This document shows positions 1 to 7,757 of a stretch of DNA of 64,000 nucleotides, piece after piece. The DNA is from Oliverpabstia intestinalis. Its GTDB lineage: Bacteria; Bacillota; Clostridia; Lachnospirales; Lachnospiraceae. The notes beneath the pieces are model-generated. The model ran no database searches. It was not told where the DNA came from and saw only the letters and a list, made by a program, of their open reading frames with translations. A program made the translations under genes and the position numbers. Where the stretch lies: contig NZ_VUMS01000012.1 of assembly GCF_009696065.1 (NCBI RefSeq), positions 1 through 64,000 on the forward strand, written 5' to 3'. Within the stretch, counting starts at the first letter, position 1; every line of letters starts with the position of its first letter.

Positions 1-126
1 CCTCAAGATGAGATATCCCATTCGAAAGAAGTAAGACCCCTTGAAGACGACGAGGTAGATAGGGCAGAGGTGGAAGTGCAGTAATGTATGGAGCTGACTG
101 TTACTAATCGGTCGAGGGTTTGACCT
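1..126 (+). rRNA. 23S ribosomal RNA, 3' end (partial)
   Basis: The first 126 bases match the conserved 3' end of bacterial 23S rRNA, including the region reading TACTAATCGGTCGAGG followed by TTGACC, which normally pairs with the 5' end of the molecule. The gene enters from the left edge, so it is 5'-truncated here. The end near 126 is set by the terminal TTTGACCT and could be off by a few bases. It is transcribed toward the tRNA-Trp gene, and no 5S gene follows within the next 80 bases. Confidence 0.93.
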
Positions 127-178
127 GGAACGGTCGATCGCAAAGCAGTAGGAAGAAGGATGTTACGTGTGTGCAGTT

Positions 179-198
179 TTGAAGGTATATACCTTCAA
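179..198. repeat. 20-bp perfect palindrome between 23S and tRNA-Trp
   Basis: TTGAAGGTATATACCTTCAA is a perfect inverted repeat in the spacer between the 23S end and tRNA-Trp. It has no T-run, so it is unlikely to be a strong terminator. A processing hairpin in the rRNA-tRNA precursor is a reasonable guess. Confidence 0.5.
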
Positions 199-206
199 TT
201 AAATAT

Positions 207-277
207 AGGGGATTAGTTCAATGGTAGAGCACCGGTCTCCAAAACCGTCGATGGGGGTTCGAATCCCTCATCCCCTG
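207..277 (+). tRNA. tRNA-Trp (anticodon CCA)
   Basis: The acceptor stem AGGGGAT (207-213) pairs with ATCCCCT (270-276), followed by discriminator G277. The T arm GGGGGTTCGAATCCC is intact and the anticodon loop CTCCAAA carries CCA, giving tryptophan. CCA is not encoded at the 3' end. It follows the rRNA and is probably cotranscribed with it; a T-rich terminator hairpin lies just downstream. Confidence 0.95.
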
Positions 278-283
278 TATAGT

Positions 284-313
284 AAGAACAACAGTTATTG
301 TTGTTCTTTTTTT
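284..313 (+). terminator. Rho-independent terminator of the rRNA-tRNA unit
   Basis: AAGAACAACA pairs with TGTTGTTCTT around a short loop and runs into a seven-T tract. It sits right after tRNA-Trp and before the mscL promoter. Confidence 0.85.
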
Positions 314-374
314 GTATTCCATATCAATCATTGATCTAGCGGACAGATTTTGATTGCTATTGTATTGTTATATC

Positions 375-403
375 TTGTCATTTTAACTGTGGAATTATAT
401 AAT
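375..403 (+). promoter_or_regulatory. Sigma-A type promoter for mscL
   Basis: TTGTCA (375-380) and a perfect TATAAT (398-403) are separated by 17 bases. The mscL GTG start is 45 bases downstream of the -10 box. Confidence 0.7.
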
Positions 404-447
404 AAAAACAGCTTGTACAGCGAATACAAAAGAAGGGGGAAGGAAGA

Positions 448-882
448 GTGAAGAAGTTTATCAAAGAATTTCGGGAATTTATCAACCGTGGAAATGTGAT
501 GGATATGGCTGTCGGTATCATTATTGGTGGTGCTTTTACCAGTATCGTATCTTCTTTGGTTGATGATATCATTAATCCGATTCTTGGACTGTTCGGTGGT
601 ATGAATTTTGATCAGCTGAAATGGAACATTTTAGGCGAGGTTACTTTGAATTATGGTAAGTTTATCTCAGCTGTGTTGAATTTCCTGATCATGGCACTGG
701 TAATCTTTACGATTATGAGAGTTATGAATAGTGCGGCTGAAAAGCTGAATCATAACAAAGAAGAAAAACCGGCTGCACCGACAACGAAGAAATGTCCTTA
801 TTGTAAGACAGAGATTGCCATTGATGCAACCAGATGTCCGCATTGTACTTCGGTTTTGGAAGAAACCAAAGAGACGAAATAA
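448..882 (+). CDS. mscL: Large-conductance mechanosensitive channel with C-terminal zinc ribbon
   Basis: MscL forms a stretch-gated pore in the cytoplasmic membrane that releases solutes on hypo-osmotic shock. The 144-residue protein has the family N-terminus (KEFREFINRGNVMDMAVGII), a first membrane helix at about residues 16-44 and a second at about 70-95. The GTG start at 448 is preceded by the purine-rich ribosome site GGGGGAAGGAAG. The oddity is the tail: after a charged linker, Cys116, Cys119, Cys130 and Cys133 form two CPxC-type knuckles (CPYC...CPHC) typical of a zinc ribbon, where classical MscL ends in a short helical bundle. It is monocistronic, with its own promoter and a hairpin after the stop. 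The channel assignment is firm; zinc binding is inferred from the cysteines. Confidence 0.95.
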   Translation: MKKFIKEFREFINRGNVMDMAVGIIIGGAFTSIVSSLVDDIINPILGLFGGMNFDQLKWNILGEVTLNYGKFISAVLNFLIMALVIFTIMRVMNSAAEKLNHNKEEKPAAPTTKKCPYCKTEIAIDATRCPHCTSVLEETKETK

Positions 883-896
883 AAACAATACATATA

Positions 897-945
897 AATC
901 CCCGGAGGATTTTTCTGGCAGAAGACCAGATTATCTTCCGGGGAT
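897..945. terminator. Long hairpin after mscL
   Basis: AATCCCCGGAGGAT pairs with ATCTTCCGGGGATT around a smaller inner hairpin (TCTGG...CCAGA). It lies between the converging mscL and MerR genes and could terminate both; the T-runs are short. Confidence 0.65.
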
Positions 946-952
946 TATTGTA

Positions 953-1782
953 TTATACTGGTATGGATATTCGGGTTACTAGTTGGTTTTCGTGCGCTAC
1001 TGCCATTTCATCCAGAACCGCTTCTTTATAACAGTAAGTCCCAGGTGTCAGGTTATTTTCACGAATATAGTCCAGGAGAGTTTGAAAAGCATGATCAGCT
1101 TCGTAGTAGTTGCCTTTGAGATAGATGACTGCATACATTCCTGCTGGTTTGGGCATCCAAGGGTGACCATTTGGTGGTTGGATCACCTTGGTGAAAAAGT
1201 GAGCGTACACATCCTGATGCCCCTGTAACAGTTCCTCGGTGGAGAGCATGGCACCGTAGGGGTGACCGGCATTTAACAGATTGTGGTTGCAGTATGCGAT
1301 ATGCTGATAAATGGCGGAAAAGATCTTTTCGTGGTCACTGGTATGTAACGGGGGGCTGACGACCAGATATTCTTCGGGGAAGTCTTCCAGACTTACAGCT
1401 GAAACTGAATCAGAAAAGTGGAGATGTTCACCGGTATGGATCAGATGAAGCTTGGTATCGATTACCTGACGAATACGACAAAGATGTTCGAGTTCCGCGT
1501 CTACTTTTTTTGTTGTTGCAACAGCAGAGTCTGCAGATCTACGGGATTTTTATGGTCAATGTATTGTTTGATCGCTTTTAAGGGCATGCCGATTTCTTTG
1601 AGACAGGTGATTGTAAAGAAGGTATCACACTGATTTTCACTGTAATAGCGGTAGCCTTTTTCATCGGTATAGGCTGGGGAAAAGAGGCCGATTTCATCGT
1701 AATGGATCAGTGTACGCTTGTTTGTATTGCATAATTTTGCAAAATTACCTGTTTTTATGCATGGAACAGAAAATTTTTGCAT
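953..1782 (-). pseudogene. MerR-family regulator with effector-binding domain, split at a -1 slippery heptamer
   Basis: The first segment (1782 down to 1501) encodes a MerR-type winged helix: an initial tetrapeptide FAKL, then TLIHYDEIGLFSPAY, YRYYSENQ and the start of a coiled coil. It stops at TAG (1501-1503). One frame back, reading continues without a stop through 1249 to 953 and encodes the rest of the coiled coil (VDAELEHLCRIRQ) and a GyrI/BmrR-like effector domain (GAMLSTEE, AGMYAVIYLKG). The junction reads A AAA AAG TAG, a textbook -1 slippery heptamer (1510-1504) directly before the zero-frame stop. It is therefore either a one-base homopolymer deletion (pseudogene or sequencing error) or programmed frameshifting. 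The start at 1782 has GAAAGGA 9 bases upstream. The likely role is a drug- or metabolite-responsive activator of itself or a neighbour. Confidence 0.75.
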
Positions 1783-1805
1783 AAATATACATCCTTTCTA
1801 TTGAC

Positions 1806-1855
1806 TATACCGTAACGGTATACTTTATTATAGACGAGGCTTGAAAGAAACACAA
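1806..1855 (-). promoter_or_regulatory. MerR gene promoter with palindromic operator
   Basis: On the minus strand TTGTGT (1855-1850), a 17-base spacer and TATAAT (1832-1827) form a promoter firing into the MerR gene. Just downstream, 1806-1822 is a perfect 8-1-8 palindrome, TATACCGT-A-ACGGTATA, typical in shape of MerR-family operators. Its position over the start region suggests autoregulation. Confidence 0.65.
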
Positions 1856-1893
1856 GTCCATATCAGGACAAAACAGGCTAGAGCGTGAAGCGT

Positions 1894-1920
1894 GTTACTG
1901 GGAACGGAGTGAACAGTAAC
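1894..1920 (+). repeat. Structured repeat, hairpin module copy 1
   Basis: GTTACTG pairs with CAGTAAC around a loop containing GAACGGAGTGA. This is the terminal hairpin shared by the other copies at 1954, 7925, 9211, 19854, 51110 and 59968. Only the 3' part of the element is recognisable here. It lies in the leader of the aminotransferase gene. Confidence 0.6.
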
Positions 1921-1953
1921 ATGATATGTATGAACAGAAGATAAAAAAGGTAA

Positions 1954-1980
1954 ATTGCTGTGAATAGAACGAACAGTAAC
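1954..1980 (+). repeat. Structured repeat, hairpin module copy 2
   Basis: TTGCTGT pairs with ACAGTAA (one G-T wobble) around the 11-base loop GAATAGAACGA and is followed by CGAAAAAAA. It sits 25 bases upstream of the aminotransferase start, just before its ribosome site. Confidence 0.6.
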
Positions 1981-2005
1981 CGAAAAAAACAAAGGAGAAC
2001 ATACT

Positions 2006-3184
2006 ATGCCAGGATTAAGTAACAGGGTACAGACATTTACGGATTCGGTGATCCGCAGAATGACGCGAATCAGTGATGAGTATGGAGCTATAAATCTTTC
2101 TCAGGGATTCCCGGATTTTGATCCGCCGAAGGAGATTATGGATGCACTGGCGAAGGCAGCTTATGAGGGGCCGCACCAGTACTCGATTACCTTTGGAGCA
2201 GAGAACTTCAGGGAGGCACTTGCAAGAAAGCAGGAACGGGCGATTGGACGGACGATTGATCCGGAGAAAGAGATTGTTGTGACTTGCGGTGGTACGGAAG
2301 CGATGATGTGTGCGATGATGACCATCTGCAATCCGGGGGATAAAGTTATGGTATTTTCTCCATTTTATGAAAATTATGGAGCAGATGCGATTTTATCCGG
2401 AGCAGATCCGATCTACATTCCACTGGTTCCGCCGGAATATCATTTTGATATGAGTCTGGTGGAAAAAGGATTTCAGGAGGGGGCGAAGGCGATCATCGTA
2501 TGTAATCCGTCAAATCCGTGTGGTAAAGTATTTTCCAGAGAGGAACTGATGGGAATCGGTGAACTTGCAATGAAATATGATGCGTTCGTGGTAACGGATG
2601 AGGTGTATGAACATATGGTATATGCGCCATATCATCATACTTGCATGGCATCTCTGCCGGGTATGTATGAGCATACGATCACCTGCAATTCTCTGTCAAA
2701 GACGTATTCTATTACCGGATGGAGACTGGGATATCTGATCGGACCGGAAGAAGTGATCGAGGCAGCGAAGAAAGTTCATGATTTCCTGACTGTCGGAGCA
2801 GCTGCACCGTTACAGGAAGCCGCTACGGTAGGGCTGAATTTTCCAGAGAACTATTATACTGAACTTCTGGAGACATATACAAAGAAACGTAAGTATTTCC
2901 TGGATGGTTTGGATCGGATCGGATTGAAACATAATGTTCCGCAGGGGACGTATTTTGTGCTGATTGATATTCAGGAGTTTCTGGATCTGCCGAAGTTTGC
3001 GGGCTATACGGATCTGGAATTCTGTGAGTGGATGATCAAAAATATCGGTGTTGCTGCGGTACCGGGATCCAGTTTCTTTAAGGAGGATGTAAACCATCTG
3101 ATCCGTCTGCATTTTGCGAGAGAGGAAGCAACGATTGATGAGGCACTGGAGCGTCTTGGTAAATTAAAGGAGTTGTTGAAATAA
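2006..3184 (+). CDS. Class I/II pyridoxal-phosphate aminotransferase
   Basis: A fold-type I PLP aminotransferase of the aspartate/aromatic group, transferring amino groups between an amino acid and a 2-oxo acid in the cytosol. The 392 residues are full length for the family. SLSKTYSITGWRLGY holds the PLP lysine at about residue 232. Earlier motifs are INLSQGFPDFDPP, the phosphate-cup CGGTEAMMCA, CNPSNPCGKVF and TDEVYEH; RLHFAREE near the end carries the substrate carboxylate arginine. The ATG is preceded by AAAGGAGAAC. Two hairpin repeats occupy the leader. The stop overlaps the start of the decayed dehydrogenase gene by one base, so the two were once an operon. Amino acid specificity cannot be read from sequence alone. 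Confidence 0.9.
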   Translation: MPGLSNRVQTFTDSVIRRMTRISDEYGAINLSQGFPDFDPPKEIMDALAKAAYEGPHQYSITFGAENFREALARKQERAIGRTIDPEKEIVVTCGGTEAMMCAMMTICNPGDKVMVFSPFYENYGADAILSGADPIYIPLVPPEYHFDMSLVEKGFQEGAKAIIVCNPSNPCGKVFSREELMGIGELAMKYDAFVVTDEVYEHMVYAPYHHTCMASLPGMYEHTITCNSLSKTYSITGWRLGYLIGPEEVIEAAKKVHDFLTVGAAAPLQEAATVGLNFPENYYTELLETYTKKRKYFLDGLDRIGLKHNVPQGTYFVLIDIQEFLDLPKFAGYTDLEFCEWMIKNIGVAAVPGSSFFKEDVNHLIRLHFAREEATIDEALERLGKLKELLK

Positions 3185-4209
3185 TGAATGGAGAAAAAGT
3201 TTTCTTTTGTAATTATTCTATTGGAACAGATACATGGAAAGAAGTTCCGTCTGTGTGCGGGTTATACGGAAAACGGATCCTTCTGATCGGTGGGAAAAAG
3301 GCATTACATGCGGGTAAAGAACATCTGGTGCAGGCAATTGCCGGAACCTGTATGGAACTTGTGGAGACGGTTATTTTTGGCGAAGATTGTACTTATGAAA
3401 ATATTCATCGCTGGGCGACATATGCAAAAGAAAAACAGGTGGATATGATCTTTGGTATGGGTGGCGGAAAAGCGCTGGATACGGCAAAAGGAGCCGGATA
3501 CGAGACAGGACTTCCAGTTTTTACGTTTCCGACGATCGCGGCGACCTGTGCGGCAACAACGGCGCTTTCTGTTGTATATAAAGAAAATGGAACGTTTGAC
3601 AGATTTTATTTTTATGAGTGTCCGGCGAGACACTGTTTTATCGATCTGGAAGTAATAGCAAAAGCACCGGATAGATACTTGCAGGCGGGAATGGGAGGTA
3701 CCCTTGGAAAATATTTCGAGTGCCATTTTGCGGCGCGTGGAGATCAGCTGCAAACGTGCAGAAGGATTTCACGCAAAAGGTCTGCTGGCAAGTGGTATGG
3801 AAGTAGTCATGGGTATGGTCTTTGACCTGATTCCAATTGTTATCGCATGGGGAACGATCGCACTGGTGATCGCAACTTACACACCGGTGTTTAACTGGAT
3901 TTCTTATCCGATGGGATTATATATGAAGCTGTTCGGTGTGAAAGAGGCCTTTGCGGCGGCAACGGCTACACTGGTAGGGTTTACCGATATGTTTATTCCG
4001 GCACTGCTTCTGGGGGCATCAGTTCGGTAAAAACCAAGTTTATCGTAGGCGTGCTTTCTCTGGTGCAGATTATATATCTGACAGAGGTTGGCACCATTAT
4101 TATCAAGAGTGAAATCCCGTTAAATCTGTGGAAATTATTCCTGATCTTTACGGAGAGAACTTTAATTGCAATTCCGTTGATTGGGCTATTTGCAAATTTG
4201 TTTTTATAG
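3184..4209 (+). pseudogene. Chimeric remnant: dehydrogenase N-terminal half joined to YjiH-type transporter C-terminal part
   Basis: From 3184 to about 3753 the frame encodes the N-terminal half of an iron-containing/glycerol dehydrogenase-like protein: GKRILLIGGKKAL, GMGGGKALDTAKG, FPTIAATCAATTALSVVY and, just before the break, GGTLGKYFECHFAARGDQL. That family runs to about 360 residues, so roughly half is missing. After the break, in another frame, comes a nucleoside-recognition (Gate) membrane protein of YjiH type without its N-terminus: EGFHAKGLLASGMEVVMGMV, FDLIPIVIAWGTIALVIA, GFTDMFIPALLLG. A second shift at a G-run near 4013 separates the final stretch (SSVKTKFIVGVLSLVQIIYL to a stop at 4207-4209). 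The simplest reading is a deletion joining two neighbouring genes, then decay. Neither half is likely functional. Confidence 0.8.
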
Positions 4210-4217
4210 GTTATAAT
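4190..4217 (+). promoter_or_regulatory. Candidate promoter upstream of the threonine/serine exporter genes
   Basis: TTGCAA (4190-4195), a 16-base spacer and TATAAT (4212-4217), overlapping the end of the decayed gene. Confidence 0.5.
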
Positions 4218-4257
4218 GAAGTTTCGGTACAAAGAATATTGTGCCGGGACTTTTTTT

Positions 4258-4321
4258 ACTTTACAGAAAACTGCTTTCCTGTAAAGTGAAAAACGCTGCG
4301 CGAGGATGTGCCAAGGCACAT
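4258..4321 (+). other. Leader with two inverted repeats
   Basis: ACTTTACAG (4258-4266) pairs with CTGTAAAGT (4279-4287), and 4306-4321 is a perfect 16-bp palindrome, ATGTGCCAAGGCACAT. Both are in the leader of the exporter genes. The function is unknown; the loop AAAACTGCTTT recurs in the corA leader near 21270. Confidence 0.4.
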
Positions 4322-4363
4322 TCTTTGTTCTATGAAAGAAAGAAGAAAAGAAAACAGGGGAAA

Positions 4364-5143
4364 GTGAGTAAAAATGTGATGGACTACAAGTTGTTGTTGG
4401 ATATGGCGGTGTTTGCCGGGGATATCCTGATGCAAAACGGGGCAGAGACGTATCGGGTGGAAGATACGGTCTACCGGATCCTGCAGAAATCGAATCTGAA
4501 GACAGTGCAGGTTCTGGTAATGATGACCGGATTTGTTGCCACGCTGGATGATCCGACTATGGATTCGCTGACTGTTGTGCGAAGGATCCAGAGTCATGGT
4601 ACAAATCTGGAGAAAATTGACCAGGTGAATCAGATATCCAGAGAATTTTGTAATGATGAGCTTACGCTGGAACAGGCGTTTAAACAGATGAAGGCACTGT
4701 GGAAGGAAAAAGAACCGCCAAAGATCCGGTTGCTGGCATTTGCCCTTCTGACCGGTGGATTTGCCGTCATGTTCGGTAGTAACTGGGCGGAAGCAATCGT
4801 GGCAGCCGTTGTGGGCCTGGTCGGAGCTGCGGTGCAGTTTTCATGTAAAAAAGGACATATGCACATGTTTGTGGAGAATATCGTGTGCTCTCTATCTGTG
4901 GCAGTTGCCATCGGTTTTTTGACGGCGGCACTTCCGGGGACATATGATACAGACCTTCTGATCATCAGCTGTATCATGCCTTTTGTTCCGGGAGCGGCTA
5001 TCACAAATGCGGTCTTTGATACGCTGCATGGAGATTATCTTTCCGGACTTGCAAGGGCAGCTGAAGCTTTTGTGATCGCACTGGCGGTTGCAATCGGTAT
5101 CGGTATGGGATTGTTTGTGATGGCAGCAGTCCTTGGAAGATAG
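4364..5143 (+). CDS. Threonine/serine exporter, ThrE N-terminal (DUF1212) component
   Basis: This is the first half of a split ThrE-type exporter, an inner-membrane protein thought to export threonine and serine. The signature DMAVFAGDILMQNGAETYRVEDT is at the N-terminus, followed by a soluble stretch and about five membrane helices from near residue 125 (for example LLAFALLTGGFAVMFG and FVPGAAITNAVFD). The reading frame is open upstream to 4241, but the preceding residues are basic low-complexity sequence. GTG4364 or ATG4379 are better starts, with AGGGG and GTGAG as alternative weak ribosome sites, so the exact start is uncertain. The partner gene begins 12 bases after the stop. Confidence 0.82.
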   Translation: MSKNVMDYKLLLDMAVFAGDILMQNGAETYRVEDTVYRILQKSNLKTVQVLVMMTGFVATLDDPTMDSLTVVRRIQSHGTNLEKIDQVNQISREFCNDELTLEQAFKQMKALWKEKEPPKIRLLAFALLTGGFAVMFGSNWAEAIVAAVVGLVGAAVQFSCKKGHMHMFVENIVCSLSVAVAIGFLTAALPGTYDTDLLIISCIMPFVPGAAITNAVFDTLHGDYLSGLARAAEAFVIALAVAIGIGMGLFVMAAVLGR

Positions 5144-5155
5144 GGGGAGAAGACG

Positions 5156-5611
5156 ATGACAGACATGATTATACAAAGTATGGGCGGGATTGCTGCTGTG
5201 TACGGCTTTGCAAGAATATTAGGGGTGCCGAAGAAGTTCTATGTATGGGCGGGAATCGATGGAGGTATCGGCTGGTTTGTATATCTGCTGGTGGGAGCAA
5301 TGACACATTCGGAGCTTCTGGGAGCATTTTTCGGAGCAGCGGTGATATCTGTAGGCGCAAATGTGTGTGCGAGAGTATTTAAGACACCGGTGACGATGAT
5401 ATTGATTCCTGCGAATATGACACTGGTTCCGGGTGCGGGAATGTACCGGATCGTATATCATATTTTATATCCGGAGGGAGAGCAGGCGGCGTATTATTTT
5501 CAACAGACATTACTGATGGCAGGAATGATCGCGATTGCCATGTTTATTGTTAACATTATATGGAGTTCGGTAACGGGATCCATGAAAAAAAAGAAGGGAT
5601 TACAGAAATGA
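5156..5611 (+). CDS. Threonine/serine exporter, ThrE C-terminal (DUF3815) component
   Basis: A 151-residue integral membrane protein with four or five helices, corresponding to the C-terminal half of one-piece ThrE. Typical features are AAVYGFARILGVPKK near the start and VTMILIPANMTLVPGAGMYR in the middle. In many Firmicutes the exporter is encoded as two adjacent genes like this pair. It starts 12 bases after its partner behind GGGGAGAAG, and its stop overlaps the ATG of the L,D-transpeptidase (ATGA), so all three genes look cotranscribed. The substrate assignment rests on the family only. Confidence 0.83.
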   Translation: MTDMIIQSMGGIAAVYGFARILGVPKKFYVWAGIDGGIGWFVYLLVGAMTHSELLGAFFGAAVISVGANVCARVFKTPVTMILIPANMTLVPGAGMYRIVYHILYPEGEQAAYYFQQTLLMAGMIAIAMFIVNIIWSSVTGSMKKKKGLQK

Positions 5612-7050
5612 AAAAGTGGAGTAAAAAGAAAAAAGGGGTTGTGATAGCAGCAGGAGTGGCGCTGCTTGGTCTGGCGGGCATATACGGATATCAGGTTTCG
5701 GTATATCAGAATCATTTTCTGCCGGGAACCAGGATCAACGAGTTGGACTGTGGAAAAATGACAGCAAAAGAAGCTGAAGATGCATACAGAAAAGAAACAG
5801 AGACCTATCAATTGACACTGACATTCCGGGGAGACGAAAGTGAAACCATAGCGGGAAAGGATTTTGATTATACTTATCAGGATGATGGGGAAATTGAAAG
5901 CTTTTTAAAAAAACAGAATCCGTTTTTATGGATGAAATACTGGTTTGAACAGTCAGAGTATGAACTGAAAAGAGGGATCGTCTATGATGAAGACAAACTG
6001 GAAAAGAAGCTGAACAATCTTTCGCATCTGTCCGAAGAATCACAGGAAGCACCGGTGGATGCGAAAATCGTTTATAAAGAAGATCAGTTTGTGGTCAAAA
6101 AGGAAAAACAGGGAACGACGATCGATACGGATGCGTTGGGAAAAGCTGTGGAGCAGGCATTGAAAGAGGGAGAAGAAACACTGGATGTGGAACAGGCAGA
6201 CGGATATGTGAAACCTGCAGTTACCAAAGACAGTGAACTTCTTGCGAAGCAAAAAAAGCAGTTAAACGAACTGGCAAATGTACAGGTGACATATGAGCTT
6301 CCCGAGGGAGAGAAAGTTCTGAATGGAAATACGGTAAAAAAATGGCTGAATCTTGATAAAGATGGCAATTACAGTCTTGATCAGGATAAGATGAATGCGA
6401 AGATCAAAAAATATGTTAAGAAACTGGCGGAGGAAGTCGATACGCTGGGAAAAGAAAGACCATTTCATACGACTTCAGGACTGGATGTGACTGTGACCGG
6501 TGGGAATTACGGCTGGAAGATCGATCAGAAAGCAGAAATCAAAATTCTGAAAAAGAATATTAAAAACCAGCAGCAGGTGACGAGAAAGCCAGAGTACAGT
6601 CAGGAAGAGCTGTATACAGATAACCATGGTCTGGGGGATACTTACATAGAAGTCAATCTGACGGAACAGCATCTGTATTATTATAAAAAAGGAAAAGTGG
6701 TTCTGGACACCCCGTTTGTGTCCGGAAGAATGACAAAAGACCGGTTTACTCCACCGGGAGTTTATTTCCTGACATATAAGCAAAAAGACAGAATCCTTCG
6801 GGGACGTCCCAATGCCAGCGGACAGCCAAGTTATCAGTCTCATGTAAACTACTGGATGCCATTTAACGGTGGAATCGGGCTGCACGATGCTTCCTGGAGA
6901 TCGAGTTTCGGAGGAAAAATCTATATTTACAGCGGATCTCATGGCTGTATTAACCTGCCGGGGAAAAAGGCGGCGAAGATCTATGAGATGATCAATAAGG
7001 AAACACCGATCGTGTGTGTATATAATAATGGGTATAAACTGCATGGATAA
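5608..7050 (+). CDS. L,D-transpeptidase (YkuD) with peptidoglycan-binding repeats, membrane anchored
   Basis: A cell-wall enzyme that makes 3-3 crosslinks or attaches substrates to peptidoglycan stems. The start at 5608 overlaps the upstream stop (ATGA). Residues 1-8 are basic and about 9-30 form a single membrane anchor (GVVIAAGVALLGLAGIYGY). The middle, about 45-330, resembles the PG-binding-4 domains found in Firmicute L,D-transpeptidases. The C-terminal YkuD domain (about 345-480) has the catalytic signature SHGCINLP with Cys447 and an upstream HDASW histidine. The length, 480 residues, is normal. The catalytic domain should face outward. Linkage to the amino acid exporter pair is positional only. 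Confidence 0.92.
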   Translation: MKKWSKKKKGVVIAAGVALLGLAGIYGYQVSVYQNHFLPGTRINELDCGKMTAKEAEDAYRKETETYQLTLTFRGDESETIAGKDFDYTYQDDGEIESFLKKQNPFLWMKYWFEQSEYELKRGIVYDEDKLEKKLNNLSHLSEESQEAPVDAKIVYKEDQFVVKKEKQGTTIDTDALGKAVEQALKEGEETLDVEQADGYVKPAVTKDSELLAKQKKQLNELANVQVTYELPEGEKVLNGNTVKKWLNLDKDGNYSLDQDKMNAKIKKYVKKLAEEVDTLGKERPFHTTSGLDVTVTGGNYGWKIDQKAEIKILKKNIKNQQQVTRKPEYSQEELYTDNHGLGDTYIEVNLTEQHLYYYKKGKVVLDTPFVSGRMTKDRFTPPGVYFLTYKQKDRILRGRPNASGQPSYQSHVNYWMPFNGGIGLHDASWRSSFGGKIYIYSGSHGCINLPGKKAAKIYEMINKETPIVCVYNNGYKLHG

Positions 7051-7082
7051 GAAGAGCCTGCCGGGCTGTGAATGAAAATATG

Positions 7083-7113
7083 AGGCTGCCTGCATAAATC
7101 TGCTGACAGCCTT
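7083..7113. terminator. Weak hairpin between L,D-transpeptidase and HAD genes
   Basis: AGGCTG pairs with CAGCCT between two converging genes, in an AT-rich stretch with T-runs on the minus strand. It is a possible bidirectional terminator. Confidence 0.35.
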
Positions 7114-7139
7114 GAATTTAAAAAAATATTTTCGAAAAT

Positions 7140-7757
7140 TTAAAAAATATTAAGAAGATCTCCCGGGCAATGGATGGTATAATCAGGAGAAGGAACCTGA
7201 CCGAATCCATAGGATGCAAAGACAAATGGAATTCCTGCGGTTTTTGTTGCGTTGAAATCACCTAGTGTATCCCCCACATATACAGGGGATTTAAGATGAT
7301 ACTCCTGAATGATCTTGCAGATATTATCGGCTTTGGCGTTTCCGGTGTCTCCGGGACAAAGATGACCTTCAAAGTAAGAGCCAAGACCACTGGTTTCCAA
7401 AAAGACTTCGATATAACCGGCCTGGCAGTTGCTGACAATGAACAGTCGATAATTTTCTTTTAACTGTTGCAGTGTTTTTTCAAGATCCGGATACAGCGGT
7501 GCACACTGCGCCAGCAAAGCTTTATGTTCTTCCTGACAGCACCGATTGATAAGACGAAGCTGTTCTTCTTTTGGATAATCCGCAAAAAGTACACTCGCAA
7601 TATCGGGAAGCAGACGACCGAAAAGTCCTTTCAGTGTAGAGGCATTAATGGTAAGAGAAAGACTGGTTTCCCGATGAATCACGTCAGTCCAGGCTTTCGC
7701 ACAGATTTCCGTGGAATCCCACAGGGTTCCGTCAACATCAAAAATAATACTGTCCAT
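7140..7757 (-). CDS. HAD-superfamily phosphatase (phosphoglycolate phosphatase-like)
   Basis: A 205-residue cytosolic haloacid dehalogenase-type phosphatase. Motif I is IIFDVDGTLWDS with nucleophile Asp and acid/base Asp, motif II is FIVSNC, and motif IV is VYVGDTLGDFNA. A four-helix cap sits between motifs I and II, as in phosphoglycolate and beta-phosphoglucomutase-like enzymes. The frame is open upstream to 8189, but the conserved N-terminus is at the ATG of 7757 with GGAGAT in front, and the upstream part is low-complexity translation of the repeat region. The substrate is unknown. Confidence 0.88.
   Translation of the reverse strand: MDSIIFDVDGTLWDSTEICAKAWTDVIHRETSLSLTINASTLKGLFGRLLPDIASVLFADYPKEEQLRLINRCCQEEHKALLAQCAPLYPDLEKTLQQLKENYRLFIVSNCQAGYIEVFLETSGLGSYFEGHLCPGDTGNAKADNICKIIQEYHLKSPVYVGDTLGDFNATKTAGIPFVFASYGFGQVPSPDYTIHCPGDLLNIF

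Noticed and set aside
4241-4363. N-terminal extension of the first threonine/serine exporter gene from ATG4241
   Set aside because: The extra 41 residues translate hairpins and purine-rich leader sequence and do not resemble the family; starts at 4364 or 4379 fit better.
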